Positions 24,730 to 32,694 of a DNA stretch of 64,000 nt are shown piece after piece. The position numbers and the translations under genes were made by a program. The DNA comes from Paenibacillus sp. cl123 (GTDB lineage Bacteria > Bacillota > Bacilli > Paenibacillales > NBRC-103111), in assembly GCF_900101595.1 (NCBI RefSeq), contig NZ_FMYY01000010.1, positions 62,001 through 126,000 of the forward strand. The letters run 5' to 3'. Below the pieces are notes generated by a model, which made no database searches, was not told the DNA's origin, and saw only the letters and a program-made list of their open reading frames with translations. How positions within the stretch are numbered: position 1 is the first letter of the stretch; each line of letters opens with the position of its first letter.

Positions 24730-25659
24730 TTGCAAACAAGTCCGATGCGACGAACGGCCGAGCTGCTGCGGAAGGATAAGTGGCTATACCTGATGGCATT
24801 GCCGGGGTTATTGTTTTTCCTTGTCTTTCATTACGGGCCGATGTACGGGATTGTGATCGCGTTCAAGCACTACAATATTTATCAAGGCATCTTCGCCAGC
24901 GACTGGGTCGGCTTCGATAACTTCAGAACGCTGTTCGAGATGTCGGGCTTCCGGCGGGCGCTGCGCAATACGATCATCATCAACTGTTACCAGCTTCTGT
25001 TCGTGTTTCCCGCGCCGATCATTTTGGCGCTGATGATTAATGAGGTGCGGAGTATCCGGTTCAAGAAAATTGTGCAAACCAGCGTCTACCTGCCGCATTT
25101 CGTCTCCTGGATCGTCATTGGAGGTATTCTGTACGCGATTCTGTCGCCCTCCACAGGCGTTGTGAAGGAGCTGGCTGCGCTGTTCGGCTATGAGGGGCCG
25201 GTCGTCAACCTGATGGGCAGCCAGGAATATTTCCGCGGCTTGCTGATCGTATCGAGCGTCTGGAAGGAGACGGGCTTCGGCACCGTGCTCTACTTGGCGA
25301 CCATCGTGACGATCGATCCTCATCTGTACGAGGCGGCGAAGGTCGACGGCGCGAGAAAATGGCGGCAGATCTGGCATATTACGCTTCCCGGGCTGCGAAC
25401 GACGATCGTTATTCTGCTTATCTTCAATGTCGGCAGTTTTCTGAATGCAGGTCTGGAGCAGGTTTATGCGCTGTATAATCCCATCGTGTACGAGGTCAGC
25501 GAAATTCTTGATACGTATTTGTATAAGCTTGCGTTCGAAGAGGCCAAGTACGATCTGGCTACCGCCTCCGGCGTGTTCAAATCGACCGTCGGCCTGGTCC
25601 TTGTTCTGTTGACGAATTACTTGGCCAAAAAAATCGATAAAGACAGCGGCTTGATCTAG
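24730..25659 (+). CDS. CUT1-type sugar ABC transporter permease (LplB-like)
   Basis: This permease of about 309 residues has six transmembrane helices and the EAA loop EAAKVDGARKWRQIWHITLPG that docks to the ATPase. It is of the LplB/YteP kind, paired with a YtcP-like permease and a large lipoprotein, importing oligosaccharides or uronides. No ATPase gene is in the operon, as is usual for these systems, which share an MsmX-type ATPase. TTG 24730 follows AGGGGGA by 9 nt and is preferred over the TTG at 24703. Confidence 0.88.
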   Translation: MQTSPMRRTAELLRKDKWLYLMALPGLLFFLVFHYGPMYGIVIAFKHYNIYQGIFASDWVGFDNFRTLFEMSGFRRALRNTIIINCYQLLFVFPAPIILALMINEVRSIRFKKIVQTSVYLPHFVSWIVIGGILYAILSPSTGVVKELAALFGYEGPVVNLMGSQEYFRGLLIVSSVWKETGFGTVLYLATIVTIDPHLYEAAKVDGARKWRQIWHITLPGLRTTIVILLIFNVGSFLNAGLEQVYALYNPIVYEVSEILDTYLYKLAFEEAKYDLATASGVFKSTVGLVLVLLTNYLAKKIDKDSGLI

Positions 25660-25671
25660 GAGGTGAAACAG

Positions 25672-26547
25672 ATGTCTATAAGCAAGCGGCTTCATCCGGG
25701 TCAATGGGTGTTGAACGGGTTGCTGATTGCGGCAACCTTCGTAACGTTGTACCCGTTCTGGCATGTGCTGATGTATTCCCTCAGCGACCCGCAGCGGGCG
25801 ATGGGAGGCGGATTGTTTCTGCTTCCCAAGGGGTTTGCGCTCGATTCCTACGCGATGATGTTTCAAAACTCGGGTATTTTCCAAGCCTACTCGAACTCGC
25901 TGTTCCGGCTGTTTGTCGGCACGTTCATCAATGTCATTCTGACGGCGATGCTGGCTTATCCGCTGTCCATCCGCCGCTTTCTGTGGCGAACGCCGCTAAC
26001 GCTGATGATTTTCTTCACGATGCTGTTCAGCGGAGGGATGATTCCTACCTATCTGCTCGTGAACAGCCTGGGGCTTGTGGATTCCTTGTGGGCGCTGATC
26101 GTTCCTTCCGCCATTAGCGCATGGAATTTCTTCATCATGAAAAATTATTTTCAAACCCTGCCGCCGGAGCTGGAGGAATCGGCCAGCATGGACGGAGCCA
26201 CGCCGGTACGCACGCTGTTTTTCATTATTTTGCCGGTGTCGCTGCCGGTGATTGCGGCCATCTCGTTATTTTACGGCGTGTTTCACTGGAATGCGTATTT
26301 CGACGCCGTTATTTATATTCATACGCAAAGCAAGGAGGTGCTGCCGGTATTCCTGCGCAGTATGCTGAACTTCAGCGCGATGGAATCGTCCAGGGGGTTT
26401 GAAGACAGCGCAACGATGGCAAACATCTCGGAGGAATCGGTGAAGATGGCCACCATCGTCGCTTCGATGCTGCCTATGCTGCTGATTTACCCGTTCCTGC
26501 AGAAGTATTATGTTAAGGGAGTTTTGATCGGATCGGTCAAGGGCTGA
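25672..26547 (+). CDS. CUT1-type sugar ABC transporter permease (YtcP-like)
   Basis: The 291-residue second permease has six predicted helices and the EAA-type loop EESASMDGATPVRTLFFIILP. The long C-terminal periplasmic-side segment (RSMLNFSAMESSRGF) is typical of the YtcP/LplC subgroup. AGGAGGTG ends 6 nt before ATG 25672, so the GTG at 25663 inside the Shine-Dalgarno sequence is not the start. It forms a heterodimer with the preceding permease, from which it is separated by 12 nt. Confidence 0.88.
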   Translation: MSISKRLHPGQWVLNGLLIAATFVTLYPFWHVLMYSLSDPQRAMGGGLFLLPKGFALDSYAMMFQNSGIFQAYSNSLFRLFVGTFINVILTAMLAYPLSIRRFLWRTPLTLMIFFTMLFSGGMIPTYLLVNSLGLVDSLWALIVPSAISAWNFFIMKNYFQTLPPELEESASMDGATPVRTLFFIILPVSLPVIAAISLFYGVFHWNAYFDAVIYIHTQSKEVLPVFLRSMLNFSAMESSRGFEDSATMANISEESVKMATIVASMLPMLLIYPFLQKYYVKGVLIGSVKG

Positions 26548-26614
26548 TAAGCCGGCAAGCCGGAATTTAGGAATCGTATCATGCAGAAAAGGGCCAAATA
26601 TGGGGAGGTTGCCT

Positions 26615-28129
26615 ATGAACAAAAATAGGATGTATAAATGGAGTGCCGCAAGCTTATGCCTGCTTCTTGCCGGAGCATGCACCAGTACCGGTTCGGAGAG
26701 CGGGGGCGGGAGCGGGCAGGGCGATGCCGGAAGCGCGAAAGCCCAGAAGGTCACCATTTTGATGGACAGGGCGACCAATTTTCCCGATGACAACCCGGTT
26801 ATCCAGGAGATCCGCAAGCGTTCGGGCGTCGATGTGCAGGTTGAATCCGTGGTGACGGCCGATTACGAAAATCGTCTGAACACGCTGATCGTCAGCCGCA
26901 AAGCGCCGGATATTTTCAAGGTGCCCAAGGCGAAGCTGAAGGAGCTGGTCGATAATAAAGTGATCATGCCGCTGGACGATCTGCTGAAATCCCATGGACA
27001 ACATATGCTGGACAACAAAGGCAAGTTTCTGAAAGGGCCTGCCTATATAGACGGCAAGACGTACGGGCTGCCCGACGGCTGGTTCAGCGGCAACGCCCTG
27101 GCGATCCGCAAGGACTGGCTGGATAAGCTGGGGCTTCAGGTGCCGACGACGCTGGAGGAATATGAGAAGGTGCTGCGCGCCTTCGTCAATAACGATCCCG
27201 ACGGCAACGGCCTGAAGGACACGATCGGTCTTGGCGTGGCGATCGAGGTGAGCCAGACCTGGGAGCATATTTTTGCCGCGTACGGCGTGCCTCTGAACCG
27301 GCAGGTGACGGTGGATGGCAAGGTTATCCCCTGGATGCTGGCGCCCGGCTACCTCGATGCGGTGAAGTTTTTGAACAGCCTGTATAAGCAGGGGCTGATC
27401 GATCCGGAGTTCGCCACCGTGCCGACGCTGCAATCGTTCGAGAAGCTGTGGAACGGCAAGGTCGGGGCATATAATTTCAACGCGGACGGGACGACGCAGA
27501 ATTGGCTTAGCCGCTATGTGGAAAATCCGAAGCCGCAATTCGTCTACGCGGTGATCAAGGGACCGAACGGCGTTGGCGGTCACTTGAAGCCGGTGCTGGA
27601 GGACAGCAGCAGCTTCACGGTTATTTCGAGCTCCGCCCAAAATCCGGAGGCCGCGATGAAGGCGCTCGATTATTTGGTCAGCGAGGACGGCTCCAAGCTG
27701 ACCTGGGCCGGACTTGAAGGCATGCATCACAAGTGGACCGCGGACAAAAAGTTTGAGTGGATTCCGCCGTATGACGATGCGGTGAAGCTGCGGGATGCGG
27801 GCGGGTATATGTATTCCGTCATCATGTACCGCATCGGCGGCCTCCGCGACCAGCTGTTTAACGACATTACGCGCAAGGCCCGGCAGATGGTCTTGGATCA
27901 CGCGATCAAGGACACCTATATCTTCGACCTGCCGGCTATACAGAAGGAGCGCGGCACGATTTTGTCCGATATGGAGAAGGAATTCCGGACCCTCGCGATC
28001 ACCTCGAACGGAAATATCGACGCCTTGTACAATGACTTCAAGACGAAGTATTTGGCCGAGGGCGGCAGCAAGTGGATCGAACAGGCGACAGCAATATACA
28101 AGGCGGAGCAAGAGGCGCTGCGCAAGTAA
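26615..28129 (+). CDS. Extracellular solute-binding lipoprotein of the sugar ABC transporter
   Basis: The 504-residue protein has an n-region MNKNRMYKW, a hydrophobic core and the lipobox LLAGAC, then a Gly/Ser-rich linker and a bilobed solute-binding fold (DIFKVPKAKLKELV, GLPDGWFSGNALAIRKDWLDKLGL, NPEAAMKALDYLVSEDGSKLTWAG). The size matches LipO/YtcQ-type proteins that bind oligosaccharides. ATG 26615 has GGGGAGG 7 nt upstream. It completes the importer with the two permeases. Confidence 0.9.
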   Translation: MNKNRMYKWSAASLCLLLAGACTSTGSESGGGSGQGDAGSAKAQKVTILMDRATNFPDDNPVIQEIRKRSGVDVQVESVVTADYENRLNTLIVSRKAPDIFKVPKAKLKELVDNKVIMPLDDLLKSHGQHMLDNKGKFLKGPAYIDGKTYGLPDGWFSGNALAIRKDWLDKLGLQVPTTLEEYEKVLRAFVNNDPDGNGLKDTIGLGVAIEVSQTWEHIFAAYGVPLNRQVTVDGKVIPWMLAPGYLDAVKFLNSLYKQGLIDPEFATVPTLQSFEKLWNGKVGAYNFNADGTTQNWLSRYVENPKPQFVYAVIKGPNGVGGHLKPVLEDSSSFTVISSSAQNPEAAMKALDYLVSEDGSKLTWAGLEGMHHKWTADKKFEWIPPYDDAVKLRDAGGYMYSVIMYRIGGLRDQLFNDITRKARQMVLDHAIKDTYIFDLPAIQKERGTILSDMEKEFRTLAITSNGNIDALYNDFKTKYLAEGGSKWIEQATAIYKAEQEALRK

Positions 28130-28168
28130 TAGAAGTAATAGCGCATCGCTGCGCAGGTTAACTTGACC

Positions 28169-28205
28169 AACTTCAGTCTCTTTGCGGAGAGACTGAAGTT
28201 TTTTT
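28169..28205 (+). terminator. Terminator of the sugar ABC operon
   Basis: A 13-bp perfect stem, AACTTCAGTCTCT (28169-28181) and its complement (28188-28200), is followed by a run of T to 28205. Confidence 0.93.
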
Positions 28206-28239
28206 ATCTCAGAAGTGAGCGCTCCTTAGCAAGCTAACC

Positions 28240-28365
28240 GGTCCACTTTCTGCTGATTTTGCCCGTCAAGGAGTTGCCGAGTTCCGTAAGAATGGCAACG
28301 TCGCGCGAAAAGCGGCGTAAAAGTCGCTGAGTTTCGTAAAGGAACAGCGGGTTCCGCAAGAGCTC
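28240..28365 (+). repeat. Dispersed repeat family 2, locus 1
   Basis: The 38-nt stretch from 28261 (GCCCGTCAAGGAGT...) matches 46998-47035 at 30 of 38 positions. GAGTTCCGTAA at 28279 recurs as GAGTTTCGTAA at 28329 (50-bp spacing) and as GGTTCCGCAAG at 28349. No convincing gene is present. Confidence 0.7.
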
Positions 28366-28492
28366 CGGGCCGCCATCCGCTTCTCGTCGTCTGTGCGTTA
28401 GGACAGCGTCAAGAAAGAGACGCGCCATGCGAAGCAAGGCCCCCGTTTTGCGGTCCGTTTAGCAGGGCAAGAACAAGCTGCCGAAGAAACGG

Positions 28493-28548
28493 TTGACGAA
28501 CGGCCGCGGCAGGAGTAGAGTTTATATTTATTAAAAAACTTTTAATAA
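28493..28548 (+). promoter_or_regulatory. Promoter and ROK operator
   Basis: TTGACG (28493-28498), 17 bp, TAGAGT (28516-28521) form a sigma-A-type promoter. Directly downstream a perfect 9-bp inverted repeat TTATTAAAA, 3 nt, TTTTAATAA (28528-28548) covers the predicted transcription start, where a repressor would block initiation. AT-rich palindromes of this kind are typical of XylR/NagC-type ROK repressors. Confidence 0.72.
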
Positions 28549-28580
28549 TAGGTATTAAAAGTGGCGGGAGTGAACGCAAT

Positions 28581-29618
28581 TTGACTCAGATGGCTAACAA
28601 TTCCATTCGGGTAAAGCAGATTAATACAGAGCTGGTGAAAACTACGCTCAAGTCGCTGCCGGAAGGGGCGGGGACGATATCGGCGATCGCCAAGGTGACC
28701 GGGCTCAGTGTGGCGACCTGCGGCAACATTCTTAACGAGCTGGTTGCCACGGGTGAAGTGGAGGAGGCGGAGCCGGAGAAGCCGAACGGCGGCCGCCCGG
28801 CGAGGCGGTTCGTGTACAATACGAATTTTTCCTATATCGCCTGCTTGTATGTAAAGATGGAGGGAGGCCGCAACTGGTTGACTTACGCGGTAGCCGACAG
28901 TATGGGCGAGGTTGTGGAGGAGAGCACTGCCGAGCATGCATCGGTGACGTACGAGGTGATCGACGAAGCTGTCGCCGGGCTGATCGACCGCTATGCCCGG
29001 ATTAAAGCCGTCGGTATCGGCATTCCCGGTGTCGTACGCCGGGGCGTCATCGGGGTGTGCGATTTCCGGGAGCTCGTTCATGTGCCGCTGGGTCCACGTC
29101 TCAGCGACAAATACGGACTCGAATTTGCCATAGAGAACGATATGAACGCGGCGGTATACGGCTTCTATCGGAACCAGCAGTATGAGGATCACAAAACTAT
29201 AGCTTTCGTTACATGCCTAAAGGACAATTTGCCCGGCGCGGGCATCATGGTTGACGGGCATATCCTGAAAGGAAATACGAACTTCGCCGGAGAGGTTGCG
29301 TTTCTGCCGTATGATCTGCCCCAGGAAGAGCTGCTCGTTCAGCTTAACAGCAGCCGGCACTTCATGCCGCTCGCCGTCAAAATGCTGCGTTCCCTGATCG
29401 CTATCATTAACCCGGAGACGATTGCGTTGACAGGCGAGCTGTTCGGGCCGGAGCAGCTCGGCGCGCTGCACAGCGCCTGTCTGAAAGCGATCCCGGCGGA
29501 GCATATGCCGAAACTCGTATGGAGGGCGGATATGCACGAGGATTACAGGAACGGGCTGATTTCGATAACGCTCGAGAGGCTTTCTTACGGGTTGCAATTA
29601 ATTGAGAAAAGGATGTAG
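28581..29618 (+). CDS. ROK-family transcriptional regulator lacking the zinc motif
   Basis: The 345-residue protein has an N-terminal winged helix-turn-helix (residues 25-75, ISAIAKVTGLSVATCGNILNELV) and a ROK ATPase-fold domain (AVGIGIPGVV, then NDMNAAVYGFYRNQQ). The CxCGxxGCxE zinc motif found in most NagC/XylR proteins is absent, so it is an atypical member. The start is TTG 28581 or ATG 28590. It ends 4 nt before the MFS gene, and the palindrome upstream suggests autorepression lifted by the sugar that the MFS protein imports. Confidence 0.85.
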   Translation: MTQMANNSIRVKQINTELVKTTLKSLPEGAGTISAIAKVTGLSVATCGNILNELVATGEVEEAEPEKPNGGRPARRFVYNTNFSYIACLYVKMEGGRNWLTYAVADSMGEVVEESTAEHASVTYEVIDEAVAGLIDRYARIKAVGIGIPGVVRRGVIGVCDFRELVHVPLGPRLSDKYGLEFAIENDMNAAVYGFYRNQQYEDHKTIAFVTCLKDNLPGAGIMVDGHILKGNTNFAGEVAFLPYDLPQEELLVQLNSSRHFMPLAVKMLRSLIAIINPETIALTGELFGPEQLGALHSACLKAIPAEHMPKLVWRADMHEDYRNGLISITLERLSYGLQLIEKRM

Positions 29619-29622
29619 TCTT

Positions 29623-30864
29623 GTGCTAAATACGGAGAAGACAAGACCGTTATCGGTCACGGCCTTATTGCTGACCTTTGTTTTTTTCGGGATTTCGGAA
29701 AATATCAAAGGCCCCGCTCTGCCTTATATTCAAGCGGATTATGGCATCAACGAGCTTCAGGTAGGTTATCTGCTCAGCATCAATGCGCTCGGCTTTCTGC
29801 TGGCCTGCATGTTAGCCAATTTGCTGATTCAAAAAATCGAAGTCAAGGCTGTCCTGCTTATAGCGCTGATCGTGATGACGTTAGCCGGTCTGCTCATATT
29901 CGGTTCAGCCCGGTACGGGCAATTTTCAGCCTCCTACTTTGTTATGTATTTCGGAAACGGTCTGCTCGAAATTGTGCTTTCCATTATAGCGGCGCGGATG
30001 TTTCAGCAAAATACCGTCTTCATGATGGGCTTGTGCCACTTCAGCTTTGGAATGGGCTCCACCCTGGGCCCTCTCGGTGCGGCGCAGCTTATCGGCTGGC
30101 CGGTTGGCGGCGAAGCGATGACCTGGCAGGGGATGTATGCGATTATGCTGGGTCTCGGCATTGTGCCCATATTATTGGTCGCAATATCGTCCTTCCCCAA
30201 GCAAATCAGACATGAAGCGGTGGCTCGGCTGTCGTTCAGGGAGCATCTGCGCGATCCGATTTTGTGGCTGCTGGCCGGCATCATCACATTTAGCGTAATC
30301 GTTGAACTGTCCATTGCCGGCTGGCTCGTCAATTTGATGGAGAAAGCCTATGGATGGTCCTCCGGCTCGGCGGCCGGCCTGCTCGCCGCGTTTTTCTTCG
30401 TGTTTATGATCAGCCGTCTGGCGCTGAGTCCGCTGATCGAAAGGATGGGATATGCGAAATCGATGATGCTGTTTTCGGCGTTGTGCGGCCTATGCTGTAT
30501 CGCCGGGGCCGCTCTCGGCTCCTCTTTCTTTGTGCTGTTCGTTCTGGCCGGCCTGGGCGTTGCCCCGCTTTATCCGACCGTTATGGCCTGTGTGACCAAG
30601 CTTTATCCGGGCAATACGGACGGCGCCGTTAATTTTATTATTGTCGTCTGGGCGATCGGGAGCATGGGAGGCAATGTGGCCGTTGGCGGATTGACGACCG
30701 CATTCAAGGATTGGGCGTCCGCCTGGCTGGGCCAAGAGCGCGGGCAAGTGCTTGGTCTGGAGCTTGGCTTTATGTTTATAGGTTTACTCGCGCTGATCGG
30801 CGCGTATATGAGCTGGATGCTGCTCAGAAAGATGCGCTCCATGGAGACCGTTCGTTCTTATTAA
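29623..30864 (+). CDS. MFS sugar-type permease co-transcribed with the ROK regulator
   Basis: The 413-residue protein has about 12 transmembrane helices and opens with TALLLTFVFFGISENIKGPALPYIQADYGI, resembling the fucose/glucose permease (FucP-like) branch of MFS. Association with a ROK regulator favours uptake of a sugar rather than drug export. GTG 29623 has AAAAGGAT about 8-10 nt upstream; the TTG at 29602 lies inside the preceding gene. The substrate is unknown. Confidence 0.8.
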   Translation: MLNTEKTRPLSVTALLLTFVFFGISENIKGPALPYIQADYGINELQVGYLLSINALGFLLACMLANLLIQKIEVKAVLLIALIVMTLAGLLIFGSARYGQFSASYFVMYFGNGLLEIVLSIIAARMFQQNTVFMMGLCHFSFGMGSTLGPLGAAQLIGWPVGGEAMTWQGMYAIMLGLGIVPILLVAISSFPKQIRHEAVARLSFREHLRDPILWLLAGIITFSVIVELSIAGWLVNLMEKAYGWSSGSAAGLLAAFFFVFMISRLALSPLIERMGYAKSMMLFSALCGLCCIAGAALGSSFFVLFVLAGLGVAPLYPTVMACVTKLYPGNTDGAVNFIIVVWAIGSMGGNVAVGGLTTAFKDWASAWLGQERGQVLGLELGFMFIGLLALIGAYMSWMLLRKMRSMETVRSY

Positions 30865-30918
30865 GGGGCAAAGGCGTGTTCTGGACGACGGGGGACATGT
30901 TTGACAAGGCTTGCTCCC

Positions 30919-30958
30919 GGGCGAGCAGGCTGCGAATCCCGCCAAGGCCTGCTTGCCC
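30919..30958 (+). terminator. GC-rich hairpin after the MFS permease
   Basis: GGGCGAGCAGGC (30919-30930) pairs with GCCTGCTTGCCC (30947-30958) with one G-T pair. There is no T-tract, so termination strength is uncertain. Confidence 0.45.
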
Positions 30959-31003
30959 AGACGAGCAGAGTAGGAGTCATGTCCGCCCGCCTCCTTTGCT
31001 CCA

Positions 31004-31107
31004 TTGACAAAAAGAACGGGGCCGTGCTAGCTTAATAGCAATAACTTGCCTGTCACAAACAGAGGTCATTCGGCTCCTCGCACTGCTTGAGGAGTGCCGA
31101 AGCCTCT
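31004..31107 (+). promoter_or_regulatory. Promoter and structured leader of the second DHA2-type MFS gene
   Basis: A perfect -35 TTGACA is at 31004-31009; the -10 is poor (TAGCTT, 18 bp away). Near the -10 lies the inverted repeat GCTA-N6-TAGC. The transcript would then contain a three-segment stem at 31071-31107 (AGAGG/CCTCT, TTCGGC/GCCGAA, TCCTC/GAGGA), with the coding start 44 nt further on. This could be an attenuator or regulator site for efflux or uptake. Confidence 0.5.
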
Positions 31108-31150
31108 AAATAGTTGCAAATGCAAGCAATCAGGGGGCTGATTACGAACC

Positions 31151-32521
31151 ATGACTGCCACAACAGCACCAATGGCTTCAAAGGGACGCTTCTGGCTGAT
31201 CACGGCTATCGCGCTGGGCACGATGCTGAATCCGCTCAATACGTCTATGATCGCGGTCGCTTTCTCCAGACTGCAGGAGCAGTTCGCGGTCGATTACAGC
31301 GCGATCTCCTGGCTGATCGCGACCTACTATGTCGCCAGCGCCGTTGCCCAGCCCGTCATGGGCAAGCTGGGTGATTTGTTCGGCCGCAAGCGGCTTTTCC
31401 TGACGGGCTTGGCGCTTGTCACCGTATCCTCCATGCTGGCTCCGTTCTCGACAAGCGTCGGGTGGCTGATGGCGTTCCGCGTCATTCAGGCGATCGGCAC
31501 ATCTGCTTTATATCCGTCAGGCATGGGCATCATCCGCCAAGTCGTGACGACGAATCTGGCCCGAACGCTGGGCATCATGTCGATATTCGGCTCCACCTCG
31601 GCAGCCTTCGGGCCTTCCTTGGGCGGAATTTTGCTGCATTACAGCGACTGGCCTGCGTTGTTCCTGATCAATTTCCCAGTCATTCTGATTTCTTTCATGC
31701 TGGCCGTACGCGTGATGCCTAAGGATGGAGCTGCCCAAAAGCCAGCCCCCGGCGCGCTGGATGGCTGGGGTATCGTTTTTTTCGTCGTATTGATTGTCGT
31801 ATGGCTGTTTTTCTTCCTTTCCATCCAAACAGGGGTCAACTTCTGGCTGCTGGGTGCAGGCTTGGCGCTTAGCGCAGGCTTTTATGCGTTCGAGGCCAGG
31901 CGGCGTTTTCCGTTTGTCGACGTGCGGTTTTTGGCGGGCAATCGTCAGGTGACCCGGGTCTACATTCAATTTATCCTTGTAAATATTGTGTTTTATTCCG
32001 TGATGTTCGGCATCCCGTCCTATCTGCAGCAGGTCAGGGAGTTCGATTCCCAGCATGTCGGGCTGCTGATGCTCGCCATATCCGGCTTCGGCGTGTTCGT
32101 GACGCCGCTGGTAGGCCGCTGGATCGACCGGGCCGGCTCGAAGATTCCGCTCATCATGGGCTCGCTCATCGTGCTGACGGGCACGCTGCTGCTGCTTACG
32201 CTGCAGGACGACAGTCCGTCCGCCTGGATATTCCTTGTGCTTGCCGTACTCGGCATCAGCTCAGGCTTCCATAATCTAGGTTTGCAGACGGCCTTGTTCG
32301 CTTCCGTTGCGAAGGCGGAGACCGGGATTGCCTCGGGCTTGTTTATGACAAGCCGTTTCATGGGGACGATTTTGTCCTCGAGTCTGCTCGGCGCCGTATT
32401 CGGTCATGGCATTACGACAGACAAGCTGCACGGATTGGCTGTCGCCTGCGCGGTTATCGGGGGGCTGATCCTATGGCTGTCGCTGCTGCTGCCCGCACGG
32501 GCCGGGACGGTTAAGCCTTGA
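31151..32521 (+). CDS. MFS transporter, DHA2 (EmrB/QacA-like), upstream of the AprAB-like pair
   Basis: The 456-residue protein has about 13-14 hydrophobic segments. It carries helix-1 LGTMLNPLNTSMIAVAFSRLQEQF, the motif A loop GKLGDLFGRKRLF and a motif C-like GPSLGGILLHYSDWPALFLIN, features of DHA2 proton antiporters. It lies 173 bp upstream of the flavoprotein gene with a terminator between, so it is probably a separate transcript, but it could handle the substrate or product of that enzyme. Confidence 0.86.
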   Translation: MTATTAPMASKGRFWLITAIALGTMLNPLNTSMIAVAFSRLQEQFAVDYSAISWLIATYYVASAVAQPVMGKLGDLFGRKRLFLTGLALVTVSSMLAPFSTSVGWLMAFRVIQAIGTSALYPSGMGIIRQVVTTNLARTLGIMSIFGSTSAAFGPSLGGILLHYSDWPALFLINFPVILISFMLAVRVMPKDGAAQKPAPGALDGWGIVFFVVLIVVWLFFFLSIQTGVNFWLLGAGLALSAGFYAFEARRRFPFVDVRFLAGNRQVTRVYIQFILVNIVFYSVMFGIPSYLQQVREFDSQHVGLLMLAISGFGVFVTPLVGRWIDRAGSKIPLIMGSLIVLTGTLLLLTLQDDSPSAWIFLVLAVLGISSGFHNLGLQTALFASVAKAETGIASGLFMTSRFMGTILSSSLLGAVFGHGITTDKLHGLAVACAVIGGLILWLSLLLPARAGTVKP

Positions 32522-32605
32522 CGGCAGACCGGATCGATGCTAGAATTCATTTTATCCAAGTATTTTACTATGAATAGTTGTAGTATAGGTCGACCTTTTC
32601 AAAGG

Positions 32606-32650
32606 AGACTTCCATCTTTTGCGCGTGCGCAGGAGAGCGGAAGTCTTTTT
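32606..32650 (+). terminator. Intrinsic terminator between MFS and flavoprotein genes
   Basis: AGACTTCC (32606-32613) pairs with GGAAGTCT (32639-32646), followed by TTTTT. It lies about 85 nt after the MFS stop and 45 nt before the flavoprotein start, so it could be either the MFS terminator or an attenuator in the flavoprotein leader. I recognise no known riboswitch in the intervening bases. Confidence 0.8.
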
Positions 32651-32694
32651 GTTTTCAGCGGACATTCGGATATTAATGAAGGAGGCATAATGAG

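Noticed and set aside
32570-32690. SAM or T-box riboswitch before flavoprotein copy A
   Set aside because: None of the conserved core sequences is present; only an intrinsic terminator is visible.
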